From Diadema setosum (Eukaryota; Echinodermata; Echinoidea; Diadematoida; Diadematidae), in assembly GCF_964275005.1 (NCBI RefSeq), contig NC_092693.1, forward strand, positions 26,837,173 through 26,901,172: a stretch of DNA of 64,000 bases. The letters are read 5' to 3'. Numbering within the stretch: the stretch's first letter is position 1; every line of letters begins with the position of its first letter. Both the position numbers and the translations under genes were made by a program. This document shows, one piece after another, positions 55,640-64,000 of the stretch. The notes below the pieces were generated by a model, which saw only the letters and a program-made list of their open reading frames with translations, ran no database searches and was not told the DNA's origin.

Positions 55640-56087
55640 CGGTTAGATAGGTACGCTCCTCTCCAGGTGAGAACTGTAACGTCGAATGATCAAGTCAGGA
55701 CTGTTTTGATCGGGAACAGTATCGTCACGAGTGTGAATCATACTACGAATGCATCTTCAAGGCTATAACCTAAGTCAACTTACCTCAAGAATCTCATCGC
55801 TGATGCCGACACCAAGAGACTCTTCAGTCTTGTGAAATCACTCTCCTCGTCAAATCGCTCACTGATTCTTCCTGACCACTCGTCGGACTCTGAACTTGCA
55901 AACAATTAAGTTTGCAAAGTTTTTTGCTGAGAAGGTATCCAACGTTATATCTGCCTTCCCCGACTCTGTTCCAGTGCCATCAACCGCAACCTTGGTTGGT
56001 CCATCTCAGTTTCAACTTTCAGAATTCTGTCCTGTATCTGATCTGGAAGTTAAGGAACTTATCGCATCACTACCACCTGAGCATGGC
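55640..56087 (+). pseudogene. LINE fragment before the RT domain (CR1/L2-like)
   Basis: Pieces VRTVLIGNSIVTSVNH, KRLFSLVKSLSSSNRSLIL, FAKFFAEKVSNVISAFPD and FQLSEFCPVSDLEVKELIAS match the linker between endonuclease and RT in CR1/L2-type LINEs. At least two frame changes occur. It stops at 56087, where sequence of another repeat (GGCCGGCGGAACCGGGAGGG) begins. Confidence 0.6.
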
Positions 56088-56295
56088 CGGCGGAACCGGG
56101 AGGGGGGCTAGGACCCCCACTTTTTTTTGCACCTTACAAAGGAATACATAAGATATCAGCACTTTGCCCCCCCCCCCCACACTTTTTTTTTTTTTAAAAC
56201 CCGAAAGTGGGTAAGTGGCACTAGAAAGGAGTAGATAGAGATCTTGAAGTGTGAGGGCGATGAGGTCCTGTTTTTGCGCTGGAGACCTTTTATAT
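56088..56295. repeat. G/C-tract-containing repeat fragment
   Basis: Starts GGCCGGCGGAACCGGGAGGG, then T and C tracts (56119-56128, 56166-56192). It appears inserted into, or joined to, the LINE fragment. No ends could be defined. Confidence 0.4.
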
Positions 56296-57960
56296 GCCTC
56301 CGCCACGAAGTGGTGCCGGAGGCGTTATGTTTTCGGGTTGTCCGTCCGTAATGAATTTTGTGGACAGCGTAACTAAAAAACCTTTTGAGGTATCCTAATG
56401 AAACTTGGCATGTATGTGTATTAGGGGGTGAAGTTGTGCCTAGCAACTTTTGGGTGCACATACTCTAGGTCAAAGGTCTAAAGGTCAAGGGCACTGATGC
56501 TTAAAATTTGTCTATTTCCCCCATATCTATGTAATGCCTGAAGATATTTTTTTTGAAACTTAGTGTATACATGTATTACCCAATCAAGATTCTCTGGTGA
56601 AAGTTTTGGGTCATGAGTTTAAAGGTCAAAGTTCAACAGGTCAAGTAAAAATGTTAAAATTTCATGTTTTTTTCTCCGTATCTTAAAATTGTTCAGGGTA
56701 TCTTCATGGAACATAGTATGTTTGTTTGTTCATTTTCCATCTAAGAAGATGGCTGGATAGCCCATATTCAGCTACGTTAAGCTGGTCTTCCATGGGGTCC
56801 AGTTGGATGTGAGGTGGGACCACTTCACCGGGCTAAACACCCTGCTCTTTGCGATGGATGAATGAAGCGGGATCTTTTACGTGCATGAGTTGTGACTCTC
56901 TCATACACGGGACCTCCATTTTATGTCCTATCCGAGGGACAGTATATATGCATGTACTGACTCGCAGTGATTGTCTAAGGAATGTGGGGTTCACGGGGTC
57001 AAAGGTCAAGGGAAACACTTCAAAATTTTACTATTTCCCTCATATTTATGCAATGCCAGCAGGATTTTTTTTTTTTGACTTGTTGTATGCATGTATAACC
57101 CAATAAAGATTCTCTTGGAAGTTTTTTTTTCTTTTTTTTTTCAAAACGGTCAAAGGTCAAAAGGTCAAAGATCAATGAAAGTGCTGAACTTACTATTTCC
57201 TCCATATGGCTCAAGTTATCTTGAAACTTAGTACATGTTTATGCATGTTCTGCCTGACAGTGATTCTCTTATGAATTTTAGGGTCAAAGGCCAGAAAAAA
57301 TGCTATTTATTATTCAATACAGAAATTGCACTTTTCCTCCGTACCTTGAAAATTACTCATTGCATAAGCTTATGCAAGGGTCAATCTAACGAGACTCATG
57401 AATATACACAATTTCTAATGGCCACAACGATTATGTAAATAGCCATGGACAGTGAATCATGTATTTCTAATTTGAATGGATGAATAGTGTTTTTGACTGC
57501 TGTCAAAATGTTACTATGTTTGTGACAATTATGTCCACTTCTTATGTATAATTTTTTTGTCTGTTTTTTTTTTTTATCCACATACTTTGTCTCAATGGCA
57601 ACGAAGACATTTTTGGTTGTGATCTTTCTTGGTTATTCCAATACCCCCTTCCCTCTTATCAAATGAGGCTAATGACTATGTCAACAGTTATAAATAGAAT
57701 TTTGTTTAGTGAATTATGTATTTCAAACAAGATGGGTGAACACTGTTCTCAAATTCGCCGTTTGTTTTTGTTTTTGTTTTATAAGTCAATATGATGTCAA
57801 TGCTATTTTTTTCCTTCTCTCTCTCTCTCTTCAAGTTTGCCTTTTTTTTCTTTCTCCCATTATACTGGCCAAGCTATGGTCGCCTATTTGAAAGTTATTT
57901 GTATATCTTCAAAGGTATAACCCTGTGAATGCATATGATAATGTGTGTGTAAACGCTAGC
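56296..57960. repeat. AGGTCA-rich dispersed repeat with hairpin start
   Basis: An imperfect hairpin GCCTCCGCCAC-GAA-GTGGTGCCGGAGGC (56296-56323) precedes GTTTTCGGGTTGTCCGTCCG, then units with GAGGTATCCTAATGAAACTTG, GGTCAAAGGTCTAAAGGTCAAGG and TATTTCCCCCATATCT, repeated four or five times with decay. It has the same architecture as 63746-64000 and, by its GGTCAAAGGTCA words, resembles 1208-2335. No coding potential. Confidence 0.55.
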
Positions 57961-58300
57961 GTATGCTTTTACGCATGCGTGTGAACTAGTGACAAGCCCC
58001 TAGTATGTGTTCATGTGCACTGGCCCACTGTGATTATAAACACACTCTAAAAGAGCGGAAAAGGAAGGTGTAAACATGTATTGTCAGCTTGGGCGTAGAT
58101 GCAAGTGTGTCCATAACGCCGGTAGTCGTTTACGTATTGATTATGTAATACCCTTTCGCAGTTATCTGGGTTACGCTGTGTAATGCGGAGTATAAATGTG
58201 TATGCTTGTGTGGGTGTATGAAAATATGTGATGCATGTGCCAAAGTTTTTGCCAAAGGGAGGTGTACGCTGTATGTGAGGGGTAAAAATGTCGAGTGTGT
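57961..58300. other. Unassigned spacer
   Basis: Contains a GCGTATGCTTTTACGCATGC palindromic stretch and otherwise nothing identifiable. Confidence 0.35.
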
Positions 58301-58304
58301 TTAA

Positions 58305-58667
58305 GGCTGCGTTCACATAGAAGTATTCGGTATTCGGTATTCGCTATTCGCTATTCGGTATTCGCTATTCGGTATTCGGGCACCGAATACACCATCACCC
58401 GCACCGTCAACTCACCATCCCATGCAGTGAGGATTTCTTCCTCCTACATCCCAGCAAATCTTATTAACAATTTCTAAACTGCATCAGAATGTCAGTCTAC
58501 ATGCTTATTTTTGCTAAAGGGCAAATCCAGACCAAAAGTGTCATTATTTCATAAACGAGAGACGGTATATACGCTGCAAGAAAATCGAACAAGCTCGATT
58601 CCCACTTTGCTATACTTTTCGCAGCTATTCGGTACTTTCGAATAGTGTCCTCTTATGTGAACCGGTG
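58305..58667. mobile_element. Probable MITE with GTATTCG internal repeats
   Basis: Left end GGCTGCGTTCACATAGAAG with (GTATTCG/CTATTCG)n at 58324-58378; right end TACTTTCGAATAGTGTCCTC and TTATGTGAACCGG, an imperfect inverted match. It sits next to the truncated end of the LINE at 58690-60757. No target duplication was defined. Confidence 0.4.
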
Positions 58668-58689
58668 TGAGGAAATCCTATCGTTCGAT

Positions 58690-59836
58690 TCAAGCTATTC
58701 GCGTGCAGGGTGGGTCAGGGTGGGAATAAAAAAGATTGGAATCATCCGCAAATAATATGAAAGGGAGTTTATCTGAAGATCTATAAAAATCATTAATGTA
58801 AACTATAAATAAGAGTGGGCCTAACAAACCTCCTGGCGGAACACCACATTCTATTTTCTTCATAGAAGAATCAAAACTGTTCACATGTACATATTGAAAT
58901 GTGTCAGATAAATAACTCGTAAACCATTGCAAGGCTTTTCCGCGAATACCATAATGGGATAACTTAGAGAGAAGTATACCGTGATTAATCGTATCAAAAG
59001 CCTGGGAAAAGTCCAGGAAGATGCCTATTGTATACGAGAATGTATCAAGTGCATGTGTAATCTTTTCCACAAAGGAAAGTAAAGCGTGGGTGGTGTTGTG
59101 ATTTTCCCTGAATCCAAATTGAAAATTCGTAAATATAATAGTCATATTAAAAAAAAAAAATCAGTTGGGATATATATACTATTCTTTCCAAAATTTTAGA
59201 AATTGAAGTTAATAACGATATTGGTCTGTAATTATTGACATCATTCTTCTCCCCTGTCTTATATATAGGTATAACTTTGGCAGTCTTCATTTGATTTTGT
59301 ACAAGCCCAGTAATAAGTGATAAATTAATAATGTATACTAAAGGATCTATTATTTGAAGAATTATGTTTTTCAACAAATAATTATCGATTCCATCACAAC
59401 CTGGGCTTTTCCCTTCTTTCAAATTATGAATAATATCAATAACTTCTTCATTATACGTAGGGTCCAAAAATATAGTTTTAGGATTATAGGTATATCTAAA
59501 ACAATCATAAAACACTTTGTTAGGTGAAGGGATACTTTGTGATAAATTTTTCCCAATGGATGCGAAAAAATCATTAAAAATTTCGGCCATGCCAGCAGGT
59601 ACATTGCTTGAGGTATTACCCCATCGTACTTCTGAAATACTAGCTACATCATTAGATGCATTCATAACATCTTTTATTGTTTTCCAAGTATTCTTGATAT
59701 CATTTTTATATTTCATTATTTGGTTAACATAAAATTTTCTCTTTTGTAAACGCAATAAATTCATAAGCGTGTTTTTATAAGTCACATATTTTTGTCTGTT
59801 CTTATCCGTAGGGTTACTCCTGTATTTATAAAACAA
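58690..59836 (-). pseudogene. LINE reverse transcriptase (two abutting pieces)
   Basis: 59836-59147 covers the linker, fingers and NNYRPISLLTSISKILERI; 59145-58690 covers the palm with FLDFSQAFDTINH, GVPPGGLLGPLLF and FADD. The two pieces meet at an A/T homopolymer near 59150. Thumb and C-terminus are absent. Confidence 0.8.
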
Positions 59837-59989
59837 ATTATTTTTTTTCTTCTATTAATTGATCTTAAAAGTGATTGGGTTATCCACGGGAGTCTTGGAG
59901 TTCTTTTGTAACTATTTTTCCTTGTACAAAACGGAATATGTTCATCAATTTTAGAAGTGATAGTTTTCATGAAATAATCATAACACAAA

Positions 59990-60667
59990 TCAAGATCGGT
60001 ATTGTTGTATACAAAAAAACCCCAAACAATCAACATCTTTTAAACTATTTTGCAAATTAATAAGATTATTGGTCGTAATCTTACGACGTCTCTGATAATC
60101 ATTTTGCCCAGGAGTTAGCTTAATTGGCACTAGTGTAAATATAGGATAATGATCAGAGATGTCAGATAAAACAATACCAGACTCGGGAATTGGGAGAATA
60201 TTACAAAAAATATTATCAATCAAAGTGGCAGATCGGTCAGTAACACGGGTCGGCTTAGAAATTAACGGTAATAAAGAAACAGACATTAAGGTTTCTACAA
60301 ATTCTTGCGAAATATGTTGGGAGTTACATTTCATAAGATCAATGTTAAAATCACCCATTAAATATAAATGTTTATTTGTAAAAATAGAGTTCTGCATTAA
60401 ATTTTGTATATACAACAAAAAATCATTCGGATTCGATCCAGGGGGTCTGTAAACAACTCCAATCAATATGTTTTTCCCATTCGGGTTTACCATTTCAACA
60501 AAAAGAGATTCAACTACATCAGTCATGACATTCAGTTCTTCGTTGATAGAATATTCAAATTTGTTGGGGATGTATAAACCCACACCACCACCCATTCTTT
60601 CTTTTCTATTTCTGTAAACGAAATCAAAGCCGGATATAGAAAATAAATGACTTATGTTGGGAGTCAA
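59990..60667 (-). pseudogene. LINE endonuclease domain (partial)
   Basis: A 225-codon open piece with the AP-endonuclease motifs GDFNIDL and SDISDHYPIF, including the SDH catalytic triad end. The domain start (ETWL and before) lies upstream of the first ATG at 60667 in the same direction, so this ATG is not the true start. Its N-terminal third is missing. Confidence 0.8.
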
Positions 60668-60760
60668 CCATGTTTCGGTCAGACCTATAACGGAACAGTT
60701 ATTACCAGAGTTTTCTAAAATGGCGGTATAGTTCCATTATGGCGGTATAGTTTTTGTTAT

Positions 60761-60794
60761 TGTGACGCCTGGCCTTGTCAGGCCAGGCGTCACA
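60761..60794. repeat. Perfect 14 bp hairpin at the start of the RTE element
   Basis: TGTGACGCCTGGCC, loop TTGTCA, GGCCAGGCGTCACA. It lies at the boundary between the minus-strand LINE and the RTE 5' region and probably is the RTE 5' end. Confidence 0.7.
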
Positions 60795-61010
60795 CTCACT
60801 TGAGTCAGTGAGTCAGTGACCCTGCTACTGGTACCACGTAACCCAGTACAGCCTGCCGCGGGTCGGACTATCGGCGACTAAACCGGTCCCCCCACTCGGG
60901 TACAAGGTAACCGGGTGTGGAGGGTGTGTGGACAGCCTGCAGGATTAAAAACAAAACCTGTCAAAGGTCATACCCATGCGAGTCACTGACCATTCACACC
61001 TGGAGAGGAG

Positions 61011-61766
61011 ATGAGCACCACCAGGATCCCCCGCTCGAGAAACACTGAGATGATGATGAGAAACAGATCAATACCGGATCGGTCGGGGCCCGGGATACCA
61101 ACGACCGCGCCTCGCACGGGCCAGGGTGGAGGTGGAAAGTATGCTACTGGTGAAGAAACAAAGCTGAAGCTACAGAAGAAAGAGGAGTTCACATGTGGGA
61201 CGTGGAACGTCAGAACTCTCAATGGAGATGGGAAACTGGAGCAAATGGAATATGAAATGACCAAATATAAGTGGAATGTCCTGGGCATCGCTGAAATGAG
61301 GTGGACCGGAAGCGGCGAGATGCTCACTGAAGAAGGACACAAAGTTTGGTTTAGCGGAAAGGAGAAGAAACATGAGGAAGGAGTGGGATTCCTTGTCCAC
61401 AAAGATACAGTGAAAGCGGTTGTGGAATGTGAACCCATTTCAAGCCGAATGATTAGAATACAAATCGCAGCCTCTCCCAGTAATGTAGCCATCATTCAAG
61501 TCTATGCACCAACCTCCAATTGCAAAGATGAAGAAATTGATGCTTTCTACGATACTCTGGGCAGCACGCTCAGAAGAATCCCCAAGAAAGACATAAAGAT
61601 CATCCAAAGAGATTGGAATGCGAAGATAGGGACTGACTCCTATGAGGACTGGCACGGTACTGTGGGAAAATTTGCTCACGGAATGACGAATGACAGAGGT
61701 GAGAGGCTACTAGAGTTCTGTAAATTGAATAATCTGACTGTGGCCAACACGCTTGGGGATCACTAG
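61011..61766 (+). pseudogene. RTE endonuclease domain, 251 aa open piece
   Basis: A basic N-terminus is followed by FTCGTWNVRTLNGDGKL, LGIAEMRWTGSGEM, GVGFLVHKDTVKAV, IIQVYAPTSNCKDEEID and (where GDFNAK is expected) IIQRDWNAKIGTD. The usual GDFN aspartate region is therefore altered (QRDWN), which would damage catalysis. A stop ends the frame at 61766; the domain continues as NQINYILVE-like and GSDHNLVMM sequence (61830-61930) in another frame, where SDH is preserved. Confidence 0.8.
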
Positions 61767-61829
61767 AATTCGAGAGGAATCACATGGTCATCCCCAGATG
61801 GTAGAACAAGGAACCAGATAAATTACATC

Positions 61830-62159
61830 TTGGTGGAGACTAAATGCAAAACCTGCCTCAGACCAAACAAGACCAGAGCCTTCCCTGGATGCGACATAGG
61901 CAGCGACCACAATTTGGTGATGATGACAATGAAGGTGAAGTTGAGGATGATGAAGAAGCAAGGAGCGGTGCGTGTGAAGTACAATCTTAACCTGCTAAAG
62001 ACAGACTCCGAAAAGAGGAACGAATATGCTGTGAAGATCAGCAATAGATTTGCCCCCCTCATAGAGCTCGAAGATGTCCAAGAAATGGCGGATCAGTTCA
62101 CTGAAGTCACAAATGAAACAGCACTGGAAGTGCTGGGCAAACGCCGGGTCATGAAATAA
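61830..62159 (+). pseudogene. RTE endonuclease end and linker
   Basis: GCDIGSDHNLVMMTMKVKLR is the endonuclease C-terminal SDH motif. The linker KYNLNLLKTDSEKRNEYAVK and ALEVLGKRRVMK leads to a stop exactly where the internal deletion falls. Confidence 0.75.
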
Positions 62160-62168
62160 CCCTGGATA

Positions 62169-62459
62169 ATGTATGACAGCAGGACTCTGGAATGGTTCCA
62201 AACCAACGTTGGTGTCAGGCAGGGATGCATTCTCTCGCCAACCCTCTTCATCCTCTTTCTGGAACAGATCATGATGGAAGCACTCGAAGATTTTGATGGC
62301 ACAGTTGCAACCGCAGGAAGGCCAATCAGCAATCTGAGACTCGCTGACGACATTGACCTTGTTGCTGGAAATAGGGAAGAGCTAGCAGAGCTGACTACGC
62401 GGCTCGACACTGCTGCCCGCCGATACGGCATGGAAATTAGTCACAAAAAAGCAAGATAA
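62169..62459 (+). pseudogene. RTE reverse-transcriptase remnant
   Basis: Keeps EWFQTNVGVRQGCILSPTLF and LRLADDIDLVAGNREELAEL, so the ADD catalytic box is present, but the upstream palm with the first catalytic Asp is deleted. It ends at a stop at 62459. Confidence 0.8.
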
Positions 62460-63237
62460 TGACGACTTCAAGACAGAATAAACAAGATGACGAAGCACAG
62501 GAGATATGGGTGGACGGGCACGCGCTAGAGGAAGTTCACCAATTCAAGTACCTTGGCGCTATGATGAATGAGGAGGCCATTTCAACAACAGAAATAAAGA
62601 CACGAATATCCATGGCGACTGCTCAGTTGGCCAAGTTGAACCATGTCTGGAGAAGCAGAGAGGTGAGAGAGAAAACAAAAATTGAGCTGATGAAGGCATT
62701 GGTGACCTCGATAGCCCTATATAGATGCGAGTCACGGACGCTAAGCAAAAATCTGGAGAAGAAAATAGCCGCTTTCGAGATGAGATGTTTCCGTCGATTA
62801 CTCGGAATACATTGGCACGATCGCCGCACCAATGCTGGAAGAGATCAGAGATCAGAGAAGAGAGCACCAGTGCTCAGTGCACCAGTGCTCAGTGCACCAG
62901 TGCTCAGTGCACCAGATCAGAGAAGAGAGCACCAGTGCTGGAAGAGATCAGGAGGAAAGTTGGGGATTATGAACCACTGCTGGACATAATGAAGAGAAGG
63001 AAGATGCAATGGTTCGGACATGTCACTCGACGGCCAGGTACACTAGCGCATACGGTAATGCATGGTCGGGTGGATGGGCGACAAGCTCAAGGAAGACCAA
63101 GGAAGAATTGGGTGGCTGATGTGAGGAGATGGGTGGAGAAGCTGGTGGAAATCTGTATGAGAATGGCGGAGGATAAGGAAACCTGGAGAAGGACATCTCA
63201 GTGCCCCAACGGCAGAAATGCTACGGGTGTGACCTGA
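62459..63237 (+). pseudogene. RTE C-terminal region with 15 bp repeat expansion
   Basis: FKYLGAMMNEEAISTTEIKT and IELMKALVTSIALYRCESRT are the usual RTE thumb and C-terminal sequence. GCACCAGTGCTCAGT (15 bp) is repeated about three times near 62872-62920, flanked by two copies of AGATCAGAGAAGAGAGCACC; the frame then changes. The remaining MQWFGHVTRRPGTLAH and GRPRKNWVADVRRWVE are the conserved RTE end, stopping at 63237. Confidence 0.75.
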
Positions 63238-63252
63238 CCTGACCTGACCTTG

Positions 63253-63640
63253 TTTTCGTACATAATTTGCAGATGGTCACGAGTTGCTCGCGTCATAGCA
63301 TGTTTACATGTAGGCCTATACTATTTGACGTTGTCAACGTCTGGACCATACCTTATGTCGATATTACTTTCTTCGGGAGCGAAAATTATGTATACATTAT
63401 CCTACAAGATAGAATACTGTTCAGCTCTGTAACCTGTCTGAAGGCGGGCGTACGAACGTAATGCAATATGCCAAAATTGATTCAATCACATTTCTGCTTC
63501 CTCCATTTTTTTTCTTCTCAAATTTCAAGGGGGGGGGGGGGTGATTGTACAGGCCATCCCCCCTCCTCCATTTCAGGGGGGATTCATCCCCCAGGATTTA
63601 CGCCCATGCACATATCCAACTTGCCGCTCGATAGACTATC
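63253..63640. other. Spacer with G-tract repeat
   Basis: A G tract at about 63530-63541 is followed by CCATCCCCCCTCCTCC and GGGGGGATTCATCCCCCAGG, a small fold-back. Nothing else is recognised. Confidence 0.4.
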
Positions 63641-63745
63641 ACCTTGTTAACCCCATATTTTTCAGCTCAGAAACCAATCAGGCATTGCGATCCCGACGTG
63701 TGGAACAACCTACCTCTTCAACTAAAGCAGTATACTTCACTTTTT
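63641..63745 (+). pseudogene. Short LINE C-terminal remnant
   Basis: Frame pieces with DVWNNLPLQLKQYTSLF match the WN-LP motif at the end of LINE ORF2 proteins. Too short to assign. Confidence 0.35.
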
Positions 63746-64000
63746 GTCTCGCCCACCGGAGGTGAAGGCGAGACTAAGGGATCCAAATGTCGTCCGTCCG
63801 TCGTCCGTCCGTCGTCCGTCCGTCGTCCCTCACAAATGTTAAAGTTTACCTGCAAGACTCTCTTATGATGCATAACTTGGCAACTGTTACAGCAATGGCA
63901 GCCAAACTTGGGTGATAGAAGCACTAGGGGTATCTTCATGTTATGGTGTTGTCGGAGGTCATGTGATGATGTCAAAGGTCATTTGAGGTCATATATTATA
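63746..64000. repeat. Hairpin plus GTCCGTCC minisatellite repeat (runs off the window)
   Basis: GTCTCGCC...GGCGAGAC (63746-63774) forms a hairpin, followed by (CGTCCGTC)n at about 63790-63828, then ACTCTCTTATGATGCATAAC and GGTCATGTGATGATGTCAAAGG. Same layout as 56296-57960: hairpin, GTCCGTCC tract, then AGGTCA-containing units. The element continues beyond the right edge. Confidence 0.6.

Larger units (their letters stand above)
58690..60757 (-). mobile_element. CR1/Jockey-like LINE, truncated at both ends
   Basis: On the minus strand: endonuclease with VIGLTETWLTPNISH, GGGVGLYIPN, VVYRPPGSNPNDF, LYLMGDFNIDLM, DRSATLIDNIFCN and SDISDHYPIF; linker; then RT with KSPGCDGIDNYLLKN, NNYRPISLLTSISKILERIV, FGFRENHNTTHALLSFVE, IFLDFSQAFDTINHGILLSK, GVPPGGLLGPLLFIVYIND and LFADDSNLFYSHPDP. 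The RT stops just after the catalytic FADD box, where other repeat sequence begins. Three or so frame changes, at least two at T runs. It is a dead copy. Confidence 0.85.
60761..63252 (+). mobile_element. RTE-type LINE with internal deletion
   Basis: A 5' hairpin and a GC-rich leader of about 250 bp come before the endonuclease, part of the RT and the C-terminal region; it ends in the microsatellite (TGACC)n at about 63230-63252, the tail style of RTE elements. The endonuclease runs from CGTWNVRTLNGDGKLEQMEY on. The first two thirds of the RT are missing: sequence goes from VLGKRRVMK (62156) directly to MYDSRTLEWFQTNVGVRQGC. At 2.5 kb it is shorter than an intact RTE (about 3.2-3.5 kb). Confidence 0.85.

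Overview
The window is animal nuclear DNA that is almost entirely repetitive. It carries LINEs of the Tx1/L1-like, CR1/Jockey-like and RTE types, a Ty3/gypsy LTR retrotransposon, DNA-transposon and MITE remnants, microsatellites and long G tracts. No bacterial operon, CRISPR array or complete host gene is visible. The mixture, with GTCCGTCCG-type, AGGTCA-rich and TTCGTTATTCCGAA repeats, suggests a marine invertebrate deuterostome. An echinoderm is the likeliest guess, but that is a weak inference because no conserved host gene is present.

Layout. 1-2.7 kb: palindromic repeats, a broken first exon of a host-like protein (676-828), and a seven-unit tandem array of about 160 bp in which every unit has a DR1-like nuclear-receptor motif. 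2.7-9.6 kb: three head-to-tail copies of a 2.3 kb non-coding repeat with hairpin ends, carrying more DR1-like and CRE-like motifs; the third copy holds a tRNA-like insertion and a 185 bp MITE. 9.6-13.4 kb: mostly unrecognised sequence with a MITE, G/C tracts and a short satellite. 13.4-41.0 kb: the main feature, a young Ty3/gypsy retrotransposon on the minus strand arranged LTR-internal-LTR-internal-LTR. Its LTRs are unusually long (about 4.43 kb), its primer-binding site matches tRNA-Leu, and a third ORF downstream of pol encodes two C2H2 zinc fingers joined to a very long Lys/Glu-rich helical repeat. 41.0-42.3 kb: short tandem repeats with RFX X-box-like palindromes. 42.3-45.1 kb: a decayed Tx1/L1-like LINE (minus). 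45.1-47.9 kb: microsatellites and satellites. 48.0-53.4 kb: a chimeric CR1/Jockey-like LINE (plus) split by a 2.84 kb hAT-like non-autonomous element with a perfect 8 bp target duplication. 53.4-58.7 kb: X-box repeats, LINE 3' ends and MITE fragments. 58.7-60.8 kb: a CR1/Jockey-like LINE (minus). 60.8-63.3 kb: an internally deleted RTE LINE (plus). 63.3-64.0 kb: repeat fragments.

How the parts relate. The genes are parts of selfish elements. The gypsy copies share one outer target duplication, so the 27.7 kb block behaves as a single locus, probably expanded by LTR-LTR recombination unless it is an assembly duplication. Several nested insertions can be ordered: the LINE is older than the hAT-like element inside it, and the 2.3 kb repeat is older than the MITE in its third unit. 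The least ordinary observations are the long-LTR gypsy element with a zinc-finger/helix accessory ORF, the repeat-borne nuclear-receptor and RFX motifs, and the cleanly dated hAT-in-LINE insertion.
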